Source of the DNA: Verrucomicrobiales bacterium
GTDB taxonomy: Bacteria; Verrucomicrobiota; Verrucomicrobiia; Limisphaerales; JAQGOV01
Length of the DNA: 50,180 bases
Assembly (NCBI GenBank): GCA_028293425.1
Contig: JAQGOV010000298.1
Span: 1 to 50,180, forward strand
Direction: 5' to 3'
Shown here: positions 25,557-36,177 of the stretch, piece by piece
Layout: each line of letters begins with the position of its first letter
Numbering within the stretch: the first letter of the stretch is position 1
Made by a program: the position numbers and the translations under genes
The notes under the pieces: generated by a model
What the model saw: only the letters and a program-made list of their open reading frames with translations
The model's database searches: none
What the model was told of the DNA's origin: nothing

Positions 25557-26426
25557 ATGAGCCTCGAAAAACTTTCGCCCTGCAAAGTCAACCTCCTCCT
25601 GAATATCCTGGGAAAGCGGCCGGACGGTTTCCATGCCTTGGAAACTCTGATGCACCCGGTTCAGCTCCACGATCGGCTCACCTTTGCCAAAACTGCTTCG
25701 GGAGTGACCCTGACCTGCAGCGACCCGGGTTTGCCCGGTGATTCCTCCAACCTGGTTTACAAAGCGGCCGTCGCATTTTTTGAACAAGCGGGAATCTCGA
25801 ACGGCGCAACGATTCATCTCGATAAAAAAATCCCCATGGCCGCTGGCTTGGGCGGAGGCAGCGGCAACGCTGCCACCACGCTCTTGGGCCTCAATGAGCT
25901 CTTTGGCCAGCCGCTCACGGTCGACCAGCTTCACCCCATTGCCGCCACCCTCGGCTCGGATATCCCCTTCTTCCTCCAAAGCAAACCCGCCCTCGCGACC
26001 GGACGCGGCGAGCACGTCGAGTCCCTGGAAAATTTCCCAGCGCTGAAGGGCACGGCCTTCTTCCTCATTCACCCCGGCTTCGGAATTGCCACTGCCTGGG
26101 CTTACAAGGAACTGGCCCGCTTTCCCAAAGCGCTCAATGGCCAGGCCGGCCGCGCCCAAACCCTCGTGCAGCTCCTCCAGGAGTCCGACCTCCGCGCCGC
26201 CACAAAAGAGTTCTACAATTCCCTGGAAGCCCCAGCCCTCGAGAAATATCCCATCCTCGCTCTCTACCAGGAATTCCTCCGCGCCGAAGGCGCACTTGCT
26301 ACCCTCATGTCCGGCAGCGGCTCCACCACCTTCGCCATCATGAGCAACATCGAGCAAGCTCAAGATGTTGAGCAGAAATTCCGAGCAAAGTTCGGCCGCT
26401 GCTGGACTGCGGTTGTGCCGGTCTGA
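25557..26426 (+). CDS. ispE: 4-diphosphocytidyl-2-C-methyl-D-erythritol kinase
   Basis: Phosphorylates CDP-methylerythritol in the non-mevalonate (MEP) isoprenoid pathway. The 289 residues show the GHMP-kinase pattern: SPCKVNLLLNILGKRPDGFH (7-26), the ATP-binding PMAAGLGGGSGNAATTLL (~97-114), TLGSDIPFFL (~133-142) and MSGSGSTTF (~252) near the C-terminus. All are standard for IspE. There is no Shine-Dalgarno, and the ATG follows the previous gene's terminator by 5 bases, so either transcripts are leaderless or some read through. Convergent with the GH130 gene (47 bases between stops). Confidence 0.94.
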   Translation: MSLEKLSPCKVNLLLNILGKRPDGFHALETLMHPVQLHDRLTFAKTASGVTLTCSDPGLPGDSSNLVYKAAVAFFEQAGISNGATIHLDKKIPMAAGLGGGSGNAATTLLGLNELFGQPLTVDQLHPIAATLGSDIPFFLQSKPALATGRGEHVESLENFPALKGTAFFLIHPGFGIATAWAYKELARFPKALNGQAGRAQTLVQLLQESDLRAATKEFYNSLEAPALEKYPILALYQEFLRAEGALATLMSGSGSTTFAIMSNIEQAQDVEQKFRAKFGRCWTAVVPV

Positions 26427-26473
26427 AGTGAAGAGTATTCCTCCTGCCGGAATTAGGGAGGAACGCTCGCCCG

Positions 26474-27925
26474 TCACTCCATCGCCGCCAGCACCTCGTC
26501 CAACGAGAGGGTGGCAAAGGTGGTCGCTGAGTCGGACATGGCATAAGGAATAACGAGTTGCCGGCCATGCACGAGGCTTCCACAGGAGTAAACCACGTTC
26601 GGCACGTAACCTTCACGCTCGTTCTCATTCGGTGTGATTAGCGGCTCGCGCAGTCGTCCAATTAATCTGCTGGGATCCTCCAGATCGAGCAGAAATGCGC
26701 CAATGGAATATTTCCGCATCGGTCCTACGCCATGGCTGATGACAAGCCATCCCGCTTCGGTTTCGATCGGTGAACCACAGTTGCCTAGTTGGATCAATTC
26801 CCATGGAAATTTTGGTTTAAAGATCAATTGCGTCTCGTTCCAGAAGTGCAAATGGTCGGAGAACATCAGGTAGAGGTTTTCGTAATCCTGCCGGCCGAGC
26901 ATAGCGTATCGCCCGTTTATCTTGCGCGGAAAGAGGGCCATGCCTTTGTTCTTCACTGCCGGGCCATTCAGCGTGATGAATTTGAAATGCAAAAAATCAG
27001 GCGTCTCAATAAATTGAGGCAGGATCATTTGCCCGTCGTATGCGGTGTAGGTCGCGTAATAATTGTGCGTCCCATCATCATTCTGGAACCGCACAAAGCG
27101 GGCATCCTCGATTCCTTTGCTCTGGGAAGGTGTGGCGGGAAACAAAACCCTCTCGGACAAATGCGAGTCGGCGGCGAATTGCACTTCGTAATTCGATTGT
27201 GCCAGCATCAGAAGCTTCCTTGCGGCAGCTTCCGTTTCCTGGTTGCGCGCTTCGAAATGCTTCGTTGTCCGGTAAACGCTATCCCCCAGTTCCTCGAATG
27301 TGAACGTCTGCCCAAGCCCTTGAATCACTTGTCTGCTGAAGTCGCCGGCCAATTGCAGTTCCTGGAGTTTTCGTTCGAACACACTTTTGTCATAGGAAGG
27401 ATTGGGCACCTGCTCAGGCTCCACACAGTAACGCGTGGGTGGTTTAATCGTAATATTGGCTTTGGCGTCCAGTATCCCCGTCCGAAAGGTAATCGAGGAG
27501 ATATGCCCTTCACCCGTGGCTCGCAGGCTCAGGATGAAGCGGAGAAAACCTGCCGGCAGATCCGATTGATCCGGATGAGGAACAATGGAGGGATTGAATA
27601 AAGCGGCCGCCTCCAGCGAGTACTCATGGCTGAAATAAGCCCCGAGCAGCAAGGCGCGTTCTCCCGAAACGCCCTGCAGGTTTAAAGCAGGCCGCATCTG
27701 CTCAAACCTTCTTTCCAGGAACTGCTGGATTCTTACGTGACGTTGTCCAAACTCTGCTTGAACCTGGGTCCACAAACTTTGGACCTCGCGTTCAGACAAG
27801 GCCATCACCTCCGCGCAAATTCTGGCGGCACGAGCATCGGTCGGACCAAGGAAGGGCCGGAGCAGCACGCGCGTGCGGTCCGAATGCAATATGACTGGGG
27901 TGCGTTGCACCGTGAGAGTGTTCAT
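26474..27925 (-). CDS. GH130 family glycoside phosphorylase/hydrolase
   Basis: A 483-residue cytosolic protein related to GH130 enzymes, which phosphorolyse or hydrolyse beta-mannosides. The general-acid region appears as KGIEDARFVRF (~269-279), and the C-terminal motifs NCGSPIETEAGWLVISHGVG (~379-398) and NVVYSCGSLV fit the five-blade propeller. An N-terminal helical extension of ~150 residues (around SEREVQSLWTQVQAEFGQ) is longer than in the best-studied members. Whether it is a phosphorylase or a hydrolase depends on phosphate-binding residues that I cannot align here. It starts 8 bases after the GT4 gene, clearly one transcription unit. That suggests a shared mannose-containing glycan or oligosaccharide. 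Confidence 0.8.
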   Translation of the reverse strand: MNTLTVQRTPVILHSDRTRVLLRPFLGPTDARAARICAEVMALSEREVQSLWTQVQAEFGQRHVRIQQFLERRFEQMRPALNLQGVSGERALLLGAYFSHEYSLEAAALFNPSIVPHPDQSDLPAGFLRFILSLRATGEGHISSITFRTGILDAKANITIKPPTRYCVEPEQVPNPSYDKSVFERKLQELQLAGDFSRQVIQGLGQTFTFEELGDSVYRTTKHFEARNQETEAAARKLLMLAQSNYEVQFAADSHLSERVLFPATPSQSKGIEDARFVRFQNDDGTHNYYATYTAYDGQMILPQFIETPDFLHFKFITLNGPAVKNKGMALFPRKINGRYAMLGRQDYENLYLMFSDHLHFWNETQLIFKPKFPWELIQLGNCGSPIETEAGWLVISHGVGPMRKYSIGAFLLDLEDPSRLIGRLREPLITPNENEREGYVPNVVYSCGSLVHGRQLVIPYAMSDSATTFATLSLDEVLAAME

Positions 27926-27933
27926 TATAATTC

Positions 27934-30258
27934 TTACGAAACCGACTTGTTGAAAACGGTGAGGGCATCCTGCATTAGCTGCAGTTCCGTGAGCGAAAGG
28001 AGAAAGGCCAGCGTCGATTCGGCGCCCTGGTTCTGGTTCACGCGATCCACATGCAAAGCGTCACGGCAGCCGCCTGTGCTGGGGGAATACAGCTCGAGCC
28101 CCAAATCATTCCAGCCAAGAAACCAGTCAAAGGCGCGCAGGGCCTGCTCGTACCACCACACCTCCGAAGTCGTGCGGTAAGCTTCCAGGCAGGCTGAAAC
28201 CATCGCCTGGGCTTCGATCGGTTGCTGATCGAATTTGGCCCGTGTTCCGCCTCGTGGGTAGAAGCCATTGCTGCCGATGGGCCGGAAATCTCCGCTTTCC
28301 GCCGTTTGAATCTGTGCCAGCCAGCGCAAGCTTTCCAACCCGCGCTCATAAGCCGCCTTGTTGCCGATGGCTCGTCCGGTCAGGATCAATGCGTGGGCCA
28401 GCTTGGCATTGTCGTAGGAGAGCACATCTTCGAACCACGGCCAATCATTCCCCGAAACCCGGTCAAACAAATCCATCAGACGAGCCAGCAAGGTTTCACG
28501 GATTTGTTCGGCGGCCCGGTTTCCGCTCAGCCGCTGCAGGTATTCATGAATCCCCAGCAGCGTGAATGCCCACGCACGCGGGGATGTAAACCCGAGCACG
28601 CTGGGCAGTGCTTCCGCGAAGATTTGGCCGGACAACACCTGGAAACTGCGATACGGCGAACGGCCCACGCCCAGGCCCAGCGCCCAAAGCGCACGGCCAT
28701 GGGAATCTTCCGAACCCTGCGGATCCAACCAGCGACGGTCGAAGCTGAGATGGTTGTGAAATCGTTTTGCCGTCCGATCAAAGGCATGGTGCAAAAACGC
28801 GGCGTAGGTGGTGGCCAGGGTTCGCACGCCTTCGGGCTCCTGCTCCATCTTGTCCAGCAACACCGCCAGAATGAAGGCCCGGGCGTTGTCATCCGTGCAG
28901 TAACCTTCCGAAAAATTGGGTACGGAAAAGACGCCGTGCTGGAAGAGCCCGGTCGAGTCGGTCATGCGGGTCAAGTGCTCCAGCTTCAATGCCGGCAAAA
29001 CGCGCGGCTGTTCGTCGAGCGTTTTGGTTCCAAACGATTTTCGGGAAATGACCGAACGATCCAGGCGGGCCAGCTCAAAGGAGCGCATATAAAGCCGGGC
29101 CACATTGCTCCAAATCATTTCCCGGCCGAGCGCATAAGCATTCTTGCGCATGGCCAAGCGGCGCGGTTCGTCGCGAAACAATCCAATGACTTCTCGAGCG
29201 ATCGCCTTGGCATCCGCGAAAGGCACGAGCACGCCGCGGCCATCCGCCAGCAACTCCGCCGCGTGCCAATAAGGCGTGGAGACTACGGCCTTGCCAGTCC
29301 CGAAAGCAAACGCCAGCGTGCCGGAAGTGATCTGCGCCTCGTTCAAATATGGCGTCAGATAAAGATCGGCCGCCCCGATGAACTCCTTCAGTTCCTCGAG
29401 CTCCACGAAACGGTTGTAGAAAATGACGTGCTTCTGCACGTTGTTTTTCTTGGCCAACCTTTCGAGGCTTAGGCGATAGGTTTCTCCGCGTTCCCGCACC
29501 AGGTTGGGATGCGTGGCGCCCAGCACGATGTAAACAGTGTTGGGAAATTCAGCCACAATTTCGGGAAGCGCGTTGATGGCGTGCTCAATCCCCTTGTTGG
29601 GCGAGAGCAGCCCGAAGGTCAGCAACACCCGCCTCCCTTCCACCCCGAATTGTTCCTTGTAGAGGTTCGAATCCGCGAATGGAAGATCCGCGATCCCGTG
29701 CGGCACCAGATCAATCTTTCCCGGCGGTGCCTGATAGATTTCCTCCAACATGCGCCGGCCCCGGTGCGACATAACCACCAGTCGGGCCGAACGGGCGATC
29801 AATTCCTGCATTACGCGCTGCTGTTCCGAATTCGGCGACTGCAGGACGGTATGCAAGGTGGTCACAATCGGCATTCGCAACTCGCGCAGCAGCGCCAGCA
29901 GGTGAGTGCCGGATGGCCCGCCGAAAATCCCAAACTCGTGCTGCACGCTGATCACATCCGCGTTGCTAATGTTCAGAAAATCCGCCGCGCGCAGGTAAGA
30001 GGACAAATCCTGCTCCTCGATTTCAAACCGAACTTCCTTGGGGTAGGTATAGCCGCCCGGAATGTCATTTACGGGCACCGCAAAGCATTCACTCTGGGGA
30101 TGCTCCGCTGCGATCGCCGACAGGACATCTGAGGTAAAAGTAGCAATACCGCATTTACGAGGTATGTAATCGCCGAGAAATGCAATCTTCTGAATGGTAG
30201 AAGGGTTTTCCAAGATCCAACCTTCGGCTATTCGGCGCCGAAAGCCAGCTTTTACCAA
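27934..30258 (-). CDS. GT4 glycosyltransferase fused to a C-terminal alpha/alpha-barrel-like domain
   Basis: A 774-residue cytosolic protein. Residues ~20-400 are a GT-B glycosyltransferase of family 4: KIAFLGDYIPRKCGIATFT, ISVQHEFGIFGG (~101-112), HGIADLPF (~187), LTFGLLSPNKGIEHAINALP (~213-232) and TPYLNEAQITSGTLAFAFG (~310-328), carrying the donor-binding Glu region. Residues ~430-765 are helical repeats with TDDNARAFILAV, DSHGRALWALGLG, WPWFEDVLSYDNAKLAHA and QPIEAQAMVSACL, like an (alpha/alpha)6 barrel of glycosidase type. The start is TTG 30258, supported by AAGGA six bases upstream; without it the protein would begin at an internal codon. It is the first gene of a pair with GH130. The product is unknown; mannosylation is inferred only from the GH130 partner. 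Confidence 0.8.
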   Translation of the reverse strand: MVKAGFRRRIAEGWILENPSTIQKIAFLGDYIPRKCGIATFTSDVLSAIAAEHPQSECFAVPVNDIPGGYTYPKEVRFEIEEQDLSSYLRAADFLNISNADVISVQHEFGIFGGPSGTHLLALLRELRMPIVTTLHTVLQSPNSEQQRVMQELIARSARLVVMSHRGRRMLEEIYQAPPGKIDLVPHGIADLPFADSNLYKEQFGVEGRRVLLTFGLLSPNKGIEHAINALPEIVAEFPNTVYIVLGATHPNLVRERGETYRLSLERLAKKNNVQKHVIFYNRFVELEELKEFIGAADLYLTPYLNEAQITSGTLAFAFGTGKAVVSTPYWHAAELLADGRGVLVPFADAKAIAREVIGLFRDEPRRLAMRKNAYALGREMIWSNVARLYMRSFELARLDRSVISRKSFGTKTLDEQPRVLPALKLEHLTRMTDSTGLFQHGVFSVPNFSEGYCTDDNARAFILAVLLDKMEQEPEGVRTLATTYAAFLHHAFDRTAKRFHNHLSFDRRWLDPQGSEDSHGRALWALGLGVGRSPYRSFQVLSGQIFAEALPSVLGFTSPRAWAFTLLGIHEYLQRLSGNRAAEQIRETLLARLMDLFDRVSGNDWPWFEDVLSYDNAKLAHALILTGRAIGNKAAYERGLESLRWLAQIQTAESGDFRPIGSNGFYPRGGTRAKFDQQPIEAQAMVSACLEAYRTTSEVWWYEQALRAFDWFLGWNDLGLELYSPSTGGCRDALHVDRVNQNQGAESTLAFLLSLTELQLMQDALTVFNKSVS

Positions 30259-30555
30259 AGAATTCCTTTTATACCTCGGTCTTCCTGAGGACGTTGCAAA
30301 CCTGCCGAACCAGCTTATGGAAAAACAAGGATCAGCTTGATTTCAGGGCTAATGATTCAGATCTGGCCTTTTCAAAGTCCAGCTACCCGCCTGGCTGCTG
30401 CGGATGCAATCAGGGATTGCCAAGACCCTCTTTCTTCCGCCTAATGGATACCACGTAAGCTCTTGTTCACAACGCCCCAGGAATACAGGAAAAGTCAGGC
30501 TGAACTTGGGCAAAGTGCGCTTTATCAATTTACGATGTTCCTTTGAAGCGACTCA
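30259..30555. other. Divergent intergenic region between GT4 and MscS genes
   Basis: No gene found. It contains the AAGGA ribosome binding site for the TTG start at 30258 and, just upstream on the minus strand, TATAAA, but no -35 at a usable distance. On the plus strand TACGAT (30531-30536) could be a -10 for the MscS gene with a weak, over-spaced -35. Nothing is firmly identified. Confidence 0.4.
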
Positions 30556-32922
30556 ATGACCACAACCCCTCTCAACCGAACACTCCGAATTCCTAGTCGC
30601 TTTTCTTGCGCGGCCCTTGTGGCTTTTGCAGTGATGCTTCTGTCCTTCGCACAGCTTCATGGTCAGTCGTTCAAGGCACTGTCCATTCCTCGCGGCAGCC
30701 CAACCTCCAACGCTCCGGCAAGTCTTCCAAAGACGGTGGCAGAAATGGACAGCGCTATCGCCGGGATTGAAACGCGTCTTACCGACGTGCGCGCGAAAGT
30801 GTCTGCCACGAACACAGACAAAACCACTGCCGCCAGGGATGTGGCCGCCCGACCCGAGGAATTGGCCGAACGCCAGCAATTGCTTCACCAATGGGTGAGC
30901 GCGCTGGATCGCCAGGCCCGGAACTTGCGGAACTACAAAGAGATTCACCGGCTAAACGAGCAGCGCGTGGCTGAGCAGGACGCGTGGAGAGGTTTTGCAC
31001 AACCCCCGACCGTGGCATTGGCGGAACGTTTGGCTGACATGGTTTCCGCCCAGCGGCTCGAATTGCGAAACGCAGAAATGATGCTCCCCATATACGAGGG
31101 CGATATCTCCCGAAACGCAGCGCGCCTCATTGAAAGTCAAAAGCAACTTCGGCTAGCCGAGGATCAGGCAGCCGATGCCCGCGTTCGGGATTCGCGCAAC
31201 CAGCAGCCGCTCCAACTGGCGCAGTTGCGGACCCAGGCCAATGAAGCCTCGGTCGAAGCTGCTGAACTCGGTCGCCTGGTAACTTCACAGCAACTGGAGG
31301 GCAAACGCCGGTATGTTGAATTCCTGGAACGAAAGCTTTCCTCCGCGCGAGCTCAAGCAAGGATAACACGCGCTGATTTGGACGGCGTGTTGGCTCAAAT
31401 CAACGAGAGGCGCGCAGCGCTCCAGAAGGAGCTGGATGGAGCCGTTGCCGCGGACCAGGGTTTGCAAGCTTCGCACGCCCTGGCGGTGGGCCGGGTGCCC
31501 GCAGTGCCAAATGGGAACCCCGCGGAACCGCAGTTGGTTGCGGAAATAGAAGCGGCACGTTTTGAAACCAGTACACTCAAGGTGGAATCGCTGCGCAGTT
31601 TCCTTCAGCTCACCGATTATGCGCGGACAATTTGGCAGGATAGAGTTTGGGCCGCCGAACCCCGCAGCCTGCGGCAATTGCGAGACAAAGAACAACATCA
31701 TCAACAGCGTCTCGAACGACTGCGCGAGTGGAAAGGGTTGATGGAGCAATCACTCTCTGCCATGGGTGACCAAATCCTCCGGCAGACCGTGCGCAGCGAA
31801 GATGCGAGGCTGCCGATCGCGGAACGCGAGGCTGCGAAACAAGTTCGGACGTCTTTGCAGGAGCGGGCCTTGATTGAACTGCGAACAGTTGGCGCGCTGG
31901 CCTTCACGCAAGACCTGGCGGCCCGTTTGCACACCGACATTTCCGCACAAGTGGCGCAAATCTCAATGTGGGCAAAAATGGCTTCCTTCTTCGAAGGTGC
32001 GGACGCGTTTTTGCACCGTATTTGGAATACGGAACTCTACATCGCTGAGGACAGCGTCATTGCCGGCGGTCAGAAAGTTTCGGTCCCTCGGATTATCACC
32101 GTTGGAAAGGTGGCCATTGCACTGAGTATCTTCGGCTTTGGCCTGCTGCTGGCGCGCTGGGCGAATCGACTCGCCGGGCTCGCGAGTTCACGCTGGCTCA
32201 GCAAAAAGAACGCGGCGGGTGTCCCGACCAAGGCGTTCGCGGCTGTGGTCGTGCTCATCTCTCTCCTTGTGGCAATGGCTTCAGTGCGAATCCCGTGGAC
32301 GGTGTTCGCGTTCATGGGCGGCGCGCTCGCCATCGGCGTCGGCTTTGGCGCGCAAACACTGATCAACAATTTCATCAGCGGCATCATTCTGCTGTGCGAG
32401 CGCAGCATTCGCGTCGGCGACCTCGTGGAAGTGGACAACCAACGCGGAAAGATCATGCGCGTTGGATTTCGCAATTCGCTGATCGCGCGCAGCGACGGCA
32501 GTGAAGTGCTCGTGCCGAACAGCCAGTTCCTGGAAAAGAAAGTCGTGAACTGGACGCTGAGCAATGACAAGGTGCGCTACCAAGTGGCGGTGGGGGTTGC
32601 CTACGACGCTCCCCGAAGCAAGGCCGCGGAACTTATTGCCCAGGCCGCCGCCGAACATGCACAAGTCAGCAAAGAACCCGCTCCGGAAGTGCTCCTGGAT
32701 AATTTTGGCGACCACGCTCTCCTCTTCACCCTGGAAATTTGGATACGCCTTTCTCCCGACGTGAACGGCGGCAAGGTCCGGAGCGAGTTGCGGCACCGCA
32801 TTATGGAACTTTTCGATGAGGCTAAAATCAGCATGCCTTTTCCGCACCGGGACATTCACTTGAATACCAACAGCCCTCTTGAAATCAAAGTCGTTGACCC
32901 ACGCGTAACTAATTCTGGGTAA
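30556..32922 (+). CDS. MscS-family mechanosensitive channel with long periplasmic domain (MscK/KefA-like)
   Basis: A 788-residue inner-membrane protein predicted to open under membrane tension and release solutes. A signal peptide (~15-37, ending LHGQ) precedes a ~400-residue helical/coiled-coil periplasmic region rich in Arg, Glu and Gln. There are predicted membrane helices at ~515-540 and ~555-620, including FAFMGGALAIGVGFGAQTL (pore-lining helix) and NNFISGIILLCE. The cytosolic MscS domain follows with RVGDLVEVDNQRGKI and RSDGSEVLVPNSQF. The length and layout resemble MscK/KefA or YjeP rather than small MscS. Gating ions or ligands cannot be told. It stands alone, facing away from the GT4 gene. 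Confidence 0.9.
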   Translation: MTTTPLNRTLRIPSRFSCAALVAFAVMLLSFAQLHGQSFKALSIPRGSPTSNAPASLPKTVAEMDSAIAGIETRLTDVRAKVSATNTDKTTAARDVAARPEELAERQQLLHQWVSALDRQARNLRNYKEIHRLNEQRVAEQDAWRGFAQPPTVALAERLADMVSAQRLELRNAEMMLPIYEGDISRNAARLIESQKQLRLAEDQAADARVRDSRNQQPLQLAQLRTQANEASVEAAELGRLVTSQQLEGKRRYVEFLERKLSSARAQARITRADLDGVLAQINERRAALQKELDGAVAADQGLQASHALAVGRVPAVPNGNPAEPQLVAEIEAARFETSTLKVESLRSFLQLTDYARTIWQDRVWAAEPRSLRQLRDKEQHHQQRLERLREWKGLMEQSLSAMGDQILRQTVRSEDARLPIAEREAAKQVRTSLQERALIELRTVGALAFTQDLAARLHTDISAQVAQISMWAKMASFFEGADAFLHRIWNTELYIAEDSVIAGGQKVSVPRIITVGKVAIALSIFGFGLLLARWANRLAGLASSRWLSKKNAAGVPTKAFAAVVVLISLLVAMASVRIPWTVFAFMGGALAIGVGFGAQTLINNFISGIILLCERSIRVGDLVEVDNQRGKIMRVGFRNSLIARSDGSEVLVPNSQFLEKKVVNWTLSNDKVRYQVAVGVAYDAPRSKAAELIAQAAAEHAQVSKEPAPEVLLDNFGDHALLFTLEIWIRLSPDVNGGKVRSELRHRIMELFDEAKISMPFPHRDIHLNTNSPLEIKVVDPRVTNSG

Positions 32923-32998
32923 GTTCGCTTTCCACGGCAATCCAGGTTCGCATTCTGCGCGTCGTAAACTTTCGACGCTGAAGAGAAACCCTCGTTGA

Positions 32999-34390
<1,392 letters not shown>

Positions 34391-34448
34391 GAGAGCGCCT
34401 GAACAATTCCATTTCCTTTCGGACACGGGGATTTACAATCCTGGCTGA

Positions 34449-36128
34449 ATGTTTCGTCGATTGCGTGCCGCAGGCCATTGGGTTTTTCTCGCGCTGCTCT
34501 TTTGCGGGTTTTCCAGTCCCGTGTTTGGGGCGAGTTCAAAACGAGCTGCGGCCCCGGTGTTCAGCGAGGCTCGCGGCATCTTTGAGAAGCCGTTCTCGTT
34601 AGAACTCACGAGCAAAACGGCTGGGGCCAAAATCTATTTCACCACCAATGGCTCCGCCCCGGAGGAAGGCAAAGGGACCCTTTACCGTGGCACATTGAGA
34701 GTGGCAAGCACCACGGTTTTGCGCGCCGTCGCTATTGCCGACGGACTGGCTCCTTCGGAGATCGTCACGGAAAGTTATCTCTTTTTGCCGGACGTGGTGA
34801 AGCAAGCCGGCTCTGGTTTTCCTACGAACTGGGGAGTGAACCTCGGCAAGGCGGTGCCTGCGGATTATGAGATCGATCCGGAGATCACCGGGCATCCTGA
34901 TTACCGAGACCAGATGCTGCCGGCTTTACAAGCGATTCCGATGGTCTCGGTGGTGATGGAAGTGGAGGACCTGTTTGGTTCCAAACGAGGGATTTACGCG
35001 AATCCCAAGGAGAGCGGAGCGGAATGGGAGAGACCAGCCTCTGTCGAGTTGATGTTTCCCAAAGGTGAGAAGGGATTCCGAGTTGGATGCGGGATACGCA
35101 TCCAGGGCGGCTGGAACAGGCGCCCGGAAGAAAGTCCAAAGCATTCCTTTCGACTGCTGTTTAAGAAGAAGTATGGCCCCGGAAAATTGAAGTTCCCGCT
35201 CTTTGGTGCAGGAGGAGAGTTTGACACGCTGATTCTGCGTGGAGGATGCAACAATACCTGGCTGCACTGGAGCGGCGAAGAACGGAAGCGTGGCGACTTC
35301 ATTCGCGATCAGTGGATGCGAGACAGCCTCAGAGAGATGGGGCATCCATCCGCGCACGGGTTTTTCGTGCATTTGTATCTCAATGGCCTTTACTGGGGCC
35401 TTTACAACCTTTGCGAGAGGCCAAGCGCGCCTTTTGTGGCGGCCCATTTCGGAGGCAAACCGGAGGATTACGATGTGCGCAACGGCGATCACATCCTGGA
35501 AGGAGATGGGGAATCCTGGAAAAAGATGATGTCACTGGCGAACGCCGGCGTGAAAACAGACGGAGAGTTCGCCGCGATTGCTCAGAAGGTGGACATGCCG
35601 GAGTTGGTCGATTATCTGATCCTGAATTTTTACGGCGCGAATGCGGATTGGGACCATGCATCGAATTGGTACGCGGCCCGACGACGGAGCCCGGCCGGAA
35701 AGTTCGAATTCTTCGTCTGGGACGGCGAGAGGACGTTGGAGGGAGTAACGGACAATTCCATGGCTTTCGACGATGACCAAAGCCCGCCGCGTCTCTTTCA
35801 TAAGCTAAAGGAAAATCCGGAGTTTCGACGACTGTTCGGCGAACGCGCGCGGCTGCATCTCATTAACGGAGGAGCTCTCTCGCCAGCGAAGGCGGCGGAG
35901 CGTTATCGAAAATGGGTGGAGAAACTGGATTTGCCCGTGATTGCGGAATCGGCTCGATGGGGAGACTACCGACGCGATGTTCATCGGTATAAAACCGGGC
36001 CGTACGAGCTTTATACGCGCAAGGACCATTGGCGTCCGGAAGTGGATCGCCTGTTAAACCAATATTTTCCGAAGCGGAGCGATGCGGTGCTGAAGCAGTT
36101 TGAGGAGCGGGGATTGTACAGGCCCTGA
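34449..36128 (+). CDS. Secreted CotH-family protein with chitobiase/hexosaminidase C-type domain
   Basis: A 559-residue exported protein. The signal peptide (~11-27, WVFLALLFCGFSSPVFG) is followed by a chitobiase/beta-hexosaminidase C-terminal-like Ig domain (~40-115: AGAKIYFTTNGSAPEEGKGT). A CotH domain spans ~155-545, with IQGGWNRRPEESPKHSFRLL, YGPGKLKFPLF, LRGGCNNTWLHWSGEE, HLYLNGLYWGLYNLCERP and FFVWDGERTLEG. CotH proteins are atypical secreted protein kinases in Bacillus; in Verrucomicrobia their substrates are unknown. The metal-binding WDxD position here is WDGE, so activity needs testing. TACAAT at 34434-34439 is a possible -10 only ~10 bases before the ATG, without a good -35. Confidence 0.85.
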   Translation: MFRRLRAAGHWVFLALLFCGFSSPVFGASSKRAAAPVFSEARGIFEKPFSLELTSKTAGAKIYFTTNGSAPEEGKGTLYRGTLRVASTTVLRAVAIADGLAPSEIVTESYLFLPDVVKQAGSGFPTNWGVNLGKAVPADYEIDPEITGHPDYRDQMLPALQAIPMVSVVMEVEDLFGSKRGIYANPKESGAEWERPASVELMFPKGEKGFRVGCGIRIQGGWNRRPEESPKHSFRLLFKKKYGPGKLKFPLFGAGGEFDTLILRGGCNNTWLHWSGEERKRGDFIRDQWMRDSLREMGHPSAHGFFVHLYLNGLYWGLYNLCERPSAPFVAAHFGGKPEDYDVRNGDHILEGDGESWKKMMSLANAGVKTDGEFAAIAQKVDMPELVDYLILNFYGANADWDHASNWYAARRRSPAGKFEFFVWDGERTLEGVTDNSMAFDDDQSPPRLFHKLKENPEFRRLFGERARLHLINGGALSPAKAAERYRKWVEKLDLPVIAESARWGDYRRDVHRYKTGPYELYTRKDHWRPEVDRLLNQYFPKRSDAVLKQFEERGLYRP

Positions 36129-36177
36129 GAACAGCGTGTGGACGGATGTCACTCCAGGGGTTTGTTGTGCCGGAAAC

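Noticed and set aside
28222..29472. 416-residue plus-strand open frame
   Set aside because: Antisense to the GT4 fusion gene, without domains or a plausible start region.
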